A stretch of 64,000 nucleotides of DNA from Paludibacteraceae bacterium (lineage in GTDB: Bacteria > Bacteroidota > Bacteroidia > Bacteroidales > Paludibacteraceae). The number at the start of each line of letters is the position of its first letter. Position 1 is the stretch's first letter. A model generated the notes under the pieces. It had not been told where the DNA came from, searched no databases, and saw nothing but the letters and a program-made list of their open reading frames with translations. Both the position numbers and the translations under genes were made by a program. Positions 58,279 through 64,000 of this stretch are shown in pieces. Location: contig JAKSNW010000001.1 in assembly GCA_024405895.1 (NCBI GenBank), positions 80,613-144,612 on the forward strand, given 5' to 3'.

Positions 58279-58599
58279 ATGACTATTATCGAAGCACTCC
58301 GTAAGTCGGTAAGCAATTACCCTCTCAAAGATGATAACGTGGAGCCACACCTTATCAAGCGTGGTCTTAGTAAGAACGCAGAGTTTACAGCAGAAGTTGC
58401 CAATAGTGCAGAGTATGAACTGGCATACGCAGACACCCTCAAGAGTCTGTGTAACAGTTTCAACCTTTCGCAGAGTGGTGCAAGCGTGACTGTGCCTAAT
58501 ATCCGACCACTGATAAGCATTGCCAACGCTATCTATGCGAGATACGGAGAAGCTTTGATTAGTGATGAAGGTGGTGTTCCGACAGTAAAGATACTTTAG
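58279..58599 (+). CDS. Head-tail connector-like protein (DUF6706-like)
   Basis: 106 residues. IIEALRKSVSNYPLKDDNVEPHLIKRGLSKNAEFTAEVANSAEYELAYADTLKSL is the helical pattern of gp6-like adaptors placed directly after capsid genes in Bacteroidetes siphophages. It would sit under the portal. Confidence 0.6.
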   Translation: MTIIEALRKSVSNYPLKDDNVEPHLIKRGLSKNAEFTAEVANSAEYELAYADTLKSLCNSFNLSQSGASVTVPNIRPLISIANAIYARYGEALISDEGGVPTVKIL

Positions 58600-58601
58600 A
58601 T

Positions 58602-58925
58602 ATGTTGATATTCCCAAACGGCACTCTGGAGTATTGTATCTTGCAGAACTCTCAAAGGGTAGCATACGACTACATAGCACCAACAGGAAGTTGTGAGTGT
58701 TATGTTGAGTTGTCGAGCGAGAACCTAAGAGAGAGGTATGGCGAGGGAACGGAACATACCGCCAACATCACGATTCAATTAGATAGTGATTCAGTAGCTG
58801 ATGGATTCAACCCTACGTTTGTAAGGTTCAAAACCGAGCGTGACACAAAATTTAGCAACTGGTTAGAAGTAAAGTCAATTAAGTATTATTTCCTTGTAGG
58901 AAGCTACTCCATAGAATGCCAATAA
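58602..58925 (+). CDS. Head-tail joining protein (stopper position)
   Basis: 107 residues, all-beta (MLIFPNGTLEYCILQNSQRVAYDYIAPTGSCECYVEL...WLEVKSIKYYFLVGSYSIEC). Position between adaptor and gp10-like protein is that of the stopper. Overlaps the next gene by 10 bp. Confidence 0.55.
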   Translation: MLIFPNGTLEYCILQNSQRVAYDYIAPTGSCECYVELSSENLRERYGEGTEHTANITIQLDSDSVADGFNPTFVRFKTERDTKFSNWLEVKSIKYYFLVGSYSIECQ

Positions 58926-59383
58926 AGCAGAAGAAAAAACCTACACCAAAGATTTGCCAAAAGATACAAAGGGAAATCTTTGAACAGCGTAAAGGAGACC
59001 TAATTCATGTTTTCAAGTACGCTGGAGAGGAAGGAGTGACATACGCAAGGAGAAATGGTTCTTATATAGATAGGAGTGCAAACCTACGTTCGTCTGTTGG
59101 TTATGTACTTGCAGAGAGAGGAAAGGTTGTTAGTCAATCGGACTTTTCTCAACTTGAACCGAAAGAGCCTAAATCTACAAACGAATATGTAGGTGGAGAC
59201 GTAGGAAAGAAAAAGGCTTTATCTATGGTGAAAGAAAATAGTGATGCCGACCTGTATTTGGTAATGGTTGCTGGAATGAATTATGCCTTTTGGGTCGAAC
59301 ACTATTATCATAGAGAAGTTTTGTCTGGAGCGTCAAATCACGTAGGAAAGATAATTAGTAAACTCTTAAAGGGTCTCAAATGA
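58916..59383 (+). CDS. HK97 gp10-like tail completion protein
   Basis: 155 residues. ICQKIQREIFEQRKGDLIHVFKYAGEEGVTYAR, NLRSSVGYVLAERGKVV and LVMVAGMNYAFWVEHYYHREVLSG fit the gp10 fold with its conserved YAxxVE-like segment (NYAFWVE). It joins the tail tube to the head. Confidence 0.7.
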   Translation: MPIKQKKKPTPKICQKIQREIFEQRKGDLIHVFKYAGEEGVTYARRNGSYIDRSANLRSSVGYVLAERGKVVSQSDFSQLEPKEPKSTNEYVGGDVGKKKALSMVKENSDADLYLVMVAGMNYAFWVEHYYHREVLSGASNHVGKIISKLLKGLK

Positions 59384-59784
59384 TACACACAAGCCAAAGC
59401 ATAGAGGAGTATACCTACGAATTAGTGCTTCAAAGCGCAATTAACGTTAGAGGTGGAATATATCGTCAAGGAGAGCGTCCTCTCAATAGCAGTAAAGAAG
59501 ATGTGGTAATATCGTTTCTTGATGCTGATGCCGACCAAATACAACGTGGCAACATCATAGTATCGGTATTTGTCCCAAAACTGTATGGTTCTGATGGTGT
59601 AAAATATGATGACAAAGAGAGGTGCAAAGTGCTTGAATATCGACTTGTCCAACTCGTTGATTTCCTCAATAGGCGAGGTGAAGTTCGGTTTTCCATGCAA
59701 AGCGCACCGAGAACACTAATAGAGCCGACTACAAAGCAAACATTCGTGTCCGTCAACTATGTATTTAAGTTATTAACAGAGTAA
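59380..59784 (+). CDS. Tail terminator-like protein
   Basis: 134 residues; the family position (after gp10, before major tail) and the pattern ERCKVLEYRLVQLVDFLNRRGEVRFSMQSAPRTLIEPTTKQTFVSVNYVFKLL suggest a tail-tube terminator (gpU-like). Starts in an ATGA overlap. Confidence 0.6.
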   Translation: MIHTSQSIEEYTYELVLQSAINVRGGIYRQGERPLNSSKEDVVISFLDADADQIQRGNIIVSVFVPKLYGSDGVKYDDKERCKVLEYRLVQLVDFLNRRGEVRFSMQSAPRTLIEPTTKQTFVSVNYVFKLLTE

Positions 59785-59796
59785 AAAAGAAAGATT

Positions 59797-60255
59797 ATGT
59801 CAGTTTTGTCATGGGGTAAACCCACAATTCAAGTAAAGAAGTACGTAAATGGTGTTCTTGACCCATCCGAAAACGATTGGATTACCTTGTCAACACCAGT
59901 GCAAGGTACAACCAATTTGGACACAGCAGATGGTGACACCGTACAAGCATTGGAAGAGGGCGGTGGCGTAGTAGACTCCTACACCAACAAATCGCAGTTC
60001 ACTCTTTCAATGGAGTTGTTCGTGAAAAAGAACGAAACCAAGCCTATTGACGACAACGATGGTGTGGTTCTTGACAACTACGCTGTTCGTCTTGTTCCGG
60101 AAGATGCAGAGAACAACGGCTACTTGTTCAAAAAGTGTGCTGTTACTGCAAGAGAAACTTGGACATCTGCTGATGGCGGTCGTTGGGTATACACCTTTAC
60201 CGCTCTCGTTCCAGATGATGGCGGCAAGATGGTACGTCCTTACAAAGCACAATAA
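59797..60255 (+). CDS. Major tail protein
   Basis: 152 residues, beta-rich: MSVLSWGKPTIQVKKYVNGVLDPSENDWITLSTPVQGTTNLDTADGD, FTLSMELFVKKNE, VRLVPEDAENNGYLFKKCAVTARETW. Size, location before the tail chaperone and the strong terminator behind it indicate a highly expressed tail-tube subunit. No sheath gene is seen, so the tail is probably non-contractile. Confidence 0.7.
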   Translation: MSVLSWGKPTIQVKKYVNGVLDPSENDWITLSTPVQGTTNLDTADGDTVQALEEGGGVVDSYTNKSQFTLSMELFVKKNETKPIDDNDGVVLDNYAVRLVPEDAENNGYLFKKCAVTARETWTSADGGRWVYTFTALVPDDGGKMVRPYKAQ

Positions 60256-60277
60256 CTCACTTCTCGGAAAATGAGTG

Positions 60278-60330
60278 GGTGGGTCACAGAGGGTTAGTTG
60301 AAAGCAACCTATGTGGCTCACCTTTTTTTT
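60278..60330 (+). terminator. Partial terminator after the major tail gene
   Basis: GGTGGGTCACA pairs with TGTGGCTCACC (two G-T) with an inner GGTT/AACC, followed by T8. It probably lowers expression of the tail chaperone and tape measure relative to the major tail protein. Confidence 0.8.
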
Positions 60331-60339
60331 AAGAATACT

Positions 60340-60822
60340 ATGAACAGGATAGACAAAGAAGAAGCAAGGGTACTTGCAGCAAAGGCGGCAGAAACCGCAA
60401 TCGAGAAAGACATTACATTGGAGTTTGACGGCAAAAAGGTACGAATGAAGCGTCCTACATTACGAACACTCATTGCAGTATCAGCAGAGATATGCAAACT
60501 CCCAGAGTTCGCTCCAACAAGTGGCAAGGAAATAACATCTGCACTCGCATACGCAAAAGAGTCAAAGCCGTTGGCAAAGATTATCGCTATGCTGATGTGT
60601 GGTGTAAAGAAAGATGTTTGTTTTTGGCACAAATTCTCGCTCTGGAGAACGCAATCAAAGGTAATGGACAATTACACCCCAAAGGAGTTAAACGTGCTTC
60701 TGGGAAGATTATTCGCTGAAATGAATTTGACGGATTTTTTTCTCATTACCACTTCCCTTTCCGAGATAGTGCTGACAATGCCAACAAGGGGGGTGGTAAA
60801 AACGACTCAATCTGGGCAATGA
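60340..60822 (+). CDS. Tail assembly chaperone, zero-frame product (gpG-like)
   Basis: 160 residues from MNRIDKEEARVLAAKAAETAIEKDITLEFDGKKVRMKRPTLRTLI. All-helical with the position of lambda gpG, between major tail and tape measure genes. The last codons after the slippery site (VVKTTQSGQ) are used only when no frameshift occurs. Confidence 0.7.
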   Translation: MNRIDKEEARVLAAKAAETAIEKDITLEFDGKKVRMKRPTLRTLIAVSAEICKLPEFAPTSGKEITSALAYAKESKPLAKIIAMLMCGVKKDVCFWHKFSLWRTQSKVMDNYTPKELNVLLGRLFAEMNLTDFFLITTSLSEIVLTMPTRGVVKTTQSGQ

Positions 60823-60998
60823 TGTGTATTTATGGGTTGAACTTTCATTGCGACCCTATGTGTGCGTTGGATGTGACATTCTCAAACATAGCGATGTTGA
60901 ATGCCGTTATTCCGAATCCTATGGACACAGAGGAGAGATTGGACGCAGACGACCCAGAAAATGCAGAACGTATTAACAAACTAATTTTAGGAGAATAA
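60340..60998 (+). CDS. Tail assembly chaperone, -1 frameshift product (gpGT-like)
   Basis: Slipping back one base at A_AGG_GGG (60786-60792, inside a run of six G) changes frame to GGKNDSIWAMMCIYGLNFHCDPMCALDVTF and continues through LNAVIPNPMDTEERLDADDPENAERINKLILGE to TAA 60996-60998. The extension has no start codon of its own at the junction. It ends 1 bp before the tape measure ATG, exactly as in lambda G-T. Confidence 0.75.
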
Positions 60999-60999
60999 G

Positions 61000-63900
61000 A
61001 TGGCAGAAGTAGAAGATGGTAGTTTGACGCTCGAAGCGAGGATTACCTTGATGGATAAAGACGTTCAGAACATGAAGAGTCAGCTGAACGATATAGGCAA
61101 GACAGGGGAACGTGTCGGCAATATGCTTGATAATTCTTTGACTGCTGGTTTCTCTGGACTTGGTAATGTAATAACAGACGTTAGCCAACAAGTCATTAGC
61201 AAATTGGAAGAGATGCTTAATCAAGGCAAAGCGTCTGCCGGTGCTATTGTTGACGAGACGGAGAAAGTACAAGAAAAACTTGATGAGGTCGGTAAAGACA
61301 AGAATAGCTTTGACGGAGTAAAGGAAGGTGCCAAAAGCGCATCCGAAGAAGTCGGTAACAATCTTGTTGCTGCAATAGAAAAAGCGAAGAAGTCATTGCT
61401 TGCTCTTGGTGCTGGTTTTAGTGCAAAGGAGATTATCGGACAAATCGGTAGTATCCGAAGCGAGTTCCAACAGCTCGAGGTGTCTTTTGAAACAATGCTT
61501 GGTAGTAAAGAGTTGTCCGACCAACTAATGAATCAGTTGGTAAATACTGCAGCGCATACACCATTCGATTTGAAAGGTATTGCCGATGGTGCGAGACAGC
61601 TTCTTGCATATGGTGCAGCAGCAGAGGATGTTAATGACACTCTTGTGATGCTTGGTGATATTGCTGCTGGTTTGTCTATGCCACTTGGAGACCTTGTTTA
61701 CTTGTATGGTACTACTATGACACAGGGACGAGTGTTTGCCCAAGATATGCACCAATTTATGGGACGTGGTATTCCGTTGGCAGAGACTCTTGCCGAACAG
61801 ATGGGACGCAACAAAGAAGAGATAAGTGAGTTGGTTTCCAAAGGAAAGGTAGGCTTCACTGAGGTAGATAAGGCTTTGCGCTCAATGGTAGAAGATGGCG
61901 GTAAATTCGCCAACCTTATGGACAAGCAGAGTCATACAATCGGTGGTTTGAAATCCAACCTTGAGGATGCTATCGATATGATGTTTAATGACATCGGCAA
62001 GCAATCGGAGAACCTCTTTTCTTCTGCGTTGAGTGCTGCAATCAATGTGGTGGAAAACTACCAAAGAATCGGTAGAGCAGTAGCAGAACTTGGTGTGGCA
62101 ATCGGCTCTTATAAGGCTCTTATGGTAGCACTCAATGCCGTGCAGAAGATTAGTAACATCTACCAAATGCAGAGTGTAAAAGCAAAGGCTGCAAACGCTG
62201 CTGCGACTCAAGGTGTTATTATAAAAGAGACCGGTGCTGCAATCGCAACCAAGATGTGGGCAAAGGCGCAAGCTCAGCTCAATCTCGCATTGAAAGCAAC
62301 AGGATTGTCAAACCCATACGTTGCGCTTGCTGCGGCAGTAACTGCGTTTGGCTTCGCTTTGTATAAGGCGATGACATACCAAACAGACTTTGAGAAGATG
62401 ATGAAAGAAACAGAAAAGGCAGCGGCAGAAAGCACCGCTCAAGCCAATGCCGAGATTCTGTCCCTTGAAACTCTCAAAGGAAAACTTGCTGGATGCAAGC
62501 GTGAAAGTGAGGAGTATCTTGCAGTTAAAGACCTCATCGTGGCGAAGTATTCTAAGTATGATGAAACCCTCAAGGAAGAGGGTCTTACATACGATATGCT
62601 TGTAGAAAAACTCAAAGGAGTAAAGAAAGCTATTGAAGAGAGCATCTCAGCGAGGGCGGCAGAAGAACAGTTGTCAAAGAATCAGCAGAAACTCACAGAG
62701 GACTATGCAAAGAACATAGAAAAACTGAATGAAAAACTCTTGAAAAGGCTATCTCCAGAGATGGCAGCAAGAGCCGGTCAAGAGATTGCAAGAGCATTAG
62801 CTGAGGGTACATTGGAAGCAGAAGCAGACTGGGATAGGTCTGGCATATTGCCAAAGACATTCCTTAATCTTAAGGGTGTGTCAGCAGAAGTTGCAGAAGC
62901 CGTCAAGAAAGCAAGTATATCCATAGGTGAAAACTTTGATATGTGGTCTTTGAAAATCTGGATGGCAGTCGCAAACTGTAAGAATCTAAATAAAGAGATG
63001 CGAGAACTTCCGCAACTCACATACGGAAAGTTTGGTCTTGATTATGAGCAGCAGAATCAACCAAAAGAAGTTACCGCAAGCATGGAAATGAGCGATAAAG
63101 GCAGTAAAGATAGGATTTCAAAAATCCGCAAAGAAAATGCCGAGATTGCCGATGCCCTTGCAAGTGGTGAATTGGAAACTGCAAGAGCGAAAATAGCAGC
63201 CATGCAAGAGGGAAACTTGAAGGTGATTGCAGAGACAGAACTACAATGGCGAAAGCAAGTTGCAGCAGACAAACTCGCAAAAGACAAAGAATATCAAGAA
63301 CGAGTCAAGGCACAGAGGGAACTTAACGAGAAGTCTCAAAAGATGTATCGTGACTCTGTCATTGAACTGTCTAACGCTAAGATAGATGCTGAGAGTGCTG
63401 GTGCCTCTATGGTACTACAAAATGTAACAGGAGAGGGAAAGAAACTGAGCGTTGTCCTTGACAATATCCAAAAGGAATACGAAAGGACAATACAGAAGTT
63501 GGAAAACGAAAAGCAGAAGCGTGAGAATGAGATACAAGACCAAATTCGTACTTTAGAAAAAGAGAACGAAAAGGCTGGCAAGTCAAAGGAGTTGACTCCA
63601 GACCAACAAGGCTACATTAACAATATGAGAGAGATGTCAAACATCCAATATCAAAGTGGTGTAGCAGAAGCAACAAACAAGAGGAATGAAGAGGAGAAAA
63701 AAGCGTTGGATGACAACGTGGGTGTTTGGAAAGACTATGTTCAAAAATATGTTGAACTCAAAGAAAAGTTTGAGAAGACCCAAAAGGAAATCATGGACTC
63801 AAAGACTATTGATGAGTCTGCGAAGCCAAAATTGCTTGAGAACCTCAATGAGCAATATGCCAATGACAGCAAGATATTGCTTAACACTCTTGGACTTGAA

Positions 63901-64000
63901 AATGATTCAGTACGAACAGACATTGAGACCCTTATTCTAACTGCGTATAGAGAAGCTACTGAGGGTGCAGTAACTAAGATACAAGAAGAGGTTCTTCGTT
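61000..64000 (+). CDS. Tape measure protein (partial, continues beyond the window)
   Basis: An open frame of at least 1000 codons without a stop. Begins MAEVEDGSLTLEARITLMDKDVQNMKSQLNDIGK. The conserved tape-measure domain covers about residues 150-330: SEFQQLEVSFETMLGSKE, NTAAHTPFDLKGIADGARQLLAYG, GLSMPLGDLVYLYGTTMTQGRVFAQDMHQFMGRGIPLAE. A hydrophobic segment is near 430 (NPYVALAAAVTAFGFALYKA), then long coiled coils. It sets tail length and guides DNA entry. Confidence 0.88.
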   Translation, partial: MAEVEDGSLTLEARITLMDKDVQNMKSQLNDIGKTGERVGNMLDNSLTAGFSGLGNVITDVSQQVISKLEEMLNQGKASAGAIVDETEKVQEKLDEVGKDKNSFDGVKEGAKSASEEVGNNLVAAIEKAKKSLLALGAGFSAKEIIGQIGSIRSEFQQLEVSFETMLGSKELSDQLMNQLVNTAAHTPFDLKGIADGARQLLAYGAAAEDVNDTLVMLGDIAAGLSMPLGDLVYLYGTTMTQGRVFAQDMHQFMGRGIPLAETLAEQMGRNKEEISELVSKGKVGFTEVDKALRSMVEDGGKFANLMDKQSHTIGGLKSNLEDAIDMMFNDIGKQSENLFSSALSAAINVVENYQRIGRAVAELGVAIGSYKALMVALNAVQKISNIYQMQSVKAKAANAAATQGVIIKETGAAIATKMWAKAQAQLNLALKATGLSNPYVALAAAVTAFGFALYKAMTYQTDFEKMMKETEKAAAESTAQANAEILSLETLKGKLAGCKRESEEYLAVKDLIVAKYSKYDETLKEEGLTYDMLVEKLKGVKKAIEESISARAAEEQLSKNQQKLTEDYAKNIEKLNEKLLKRLSPEMAARAGQEIARALAEGTLEAEADWDRSGILPKTFLNLKGVSAEVAEAVKKASISIGENFDMWSLKIWMAVANCKNLNKEMRELPQLTYGKFGLDYEQQNQPKEVTASMEMSDKGSKDRISKIRKENAEIADALASGELETARAKIAAMQEGNLKVIAETELQWRKQVAADKLAKDKEYQERVKAQRELNEKSQKMYRDSVIELSNAKIDAESAGASMVLQNVTGEGKKLSVVLDNIQKEYERTIQKLENEKQKRENEIQDQIRTLEKENEKAGKSKELTPDQQGYINNMREMSNIQYQSGVAEATNKRNEEEKKALDDNVGVWKDYVQKYVELKEKFEKTQKEIMDSKTIDESAKPKLLENLNEQYANDSKILLNTLGLENDSVRTDIETLILTAYREATEGAVTKIQEEVLR

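Overview
The window joins about 25.7 kb of chromosome from a member of the Bacteroidetes to the first 38 kb of an integrated siphovirus-type prophage whose right end lies outside the window. The host is probably a Prevotella-like member of the Bacteroidales. The evidence is the recurring TTTG-N(19-21)-TAnnTTTG promoter architecture, the near absence of Shine-Dalgarno sequences, a type IX secretion plug-domain protein, a Bacteroidales-type 6S RNA and the set of housekeeping genes.

Host part, left to right. A POT peptide transporter (cut by the window edge), an acyltransferase, a small outer-membrane barrel and a free-standing winged-helix protein read leftward. Then come pta-ackA (acetate and ATP production) and the rbfA / LolC-E-like permease / lipoprotein operon. 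RecX and tRNA-Leu(TAA) read leftward. They are followed by a T9SS plug protein, a TRIC-family channel, and a cell-surface glycan cluster: an LPS-kinase-like protein, a DUF5672 protein, a CDP-glycerol-transferase-like protein and, further on, a leftward O-antigen ligase. The cluster is interrupted at about 15.3-19.5 kb by a 6S RNA gene and an AT-rich island. The island holds an XRE-type HTH ORF without an ordinary start codon, a WYL regulator, a uracil-DNA-glycosylase-like protein, a DnaQ-like exonuclease broken by two lesions, three small unknown genes and one gene that runs into the antisense of the O-antigen ligase. After a roughly 1.1 kb stretch without genes come tRNA-Glu(CTC) and two tandem, closely related alanine/glycine:cation symporters.

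Prophage part (about 25.8 kb to the end). The leftward lysogeny module holds a tyrosine integrase, two CI-like HTH proteins and a coiled-coil protein. It faces a rightward early region across a compact divergent promoter/operator. The early region carries a Rad52-like annealing protein, a small protein with an SSB-like acidic tail, a NinB-like protein, and a replication initiator with a candidate origin inside its own gene: nine TACAA boxes about 10 bp apart, then seven GATAAT units. A DnaB helicase follows. Next come many small accessory genes, a C5-methyltransferase-like gene split at a run of nine G, a leftward MuF-papain-like toxin fusion, an Nmad1-like protein, a helicase with four C-terminal repeats, and dUTPase. 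The morphogenesis region starts with the portal. An unusual cargo then precedes the terminases: DUF488, a tRNA-like gene with an abnormal anticodon loop, an amidoligase, a ParB/Srx-fold protein and a saccharopine-dehydrogenase-like enzyme. After it come fibre-like, scaffold, decoration and capsid genes, head-tail joining proteins, the major tail protein, a tail chaperone with a -1 frameshift, and a tape measure protein cut by the window end.

The prophage has two promoter families of its own. Class A (seven copies) has a TTTGGT(CATATCA) -33 region, exactly 20 bp of spacer, and a TAATTTTAC -7 region; six copies also share a TAATAAAAAAC leader. Class B (three copies, in front of morphogenesis units) has a GTGCGTG/CACGCAC dyad directly upstream of a host-like TATCTTTG box. 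The main candidates for undescribed biology are the amidoligase/tRNA/ParB/saccharopine-dehydrogenase cargo, the MuF-toxin with a possible adjacent immunity gene, the poly-G switch and the iteron origin.
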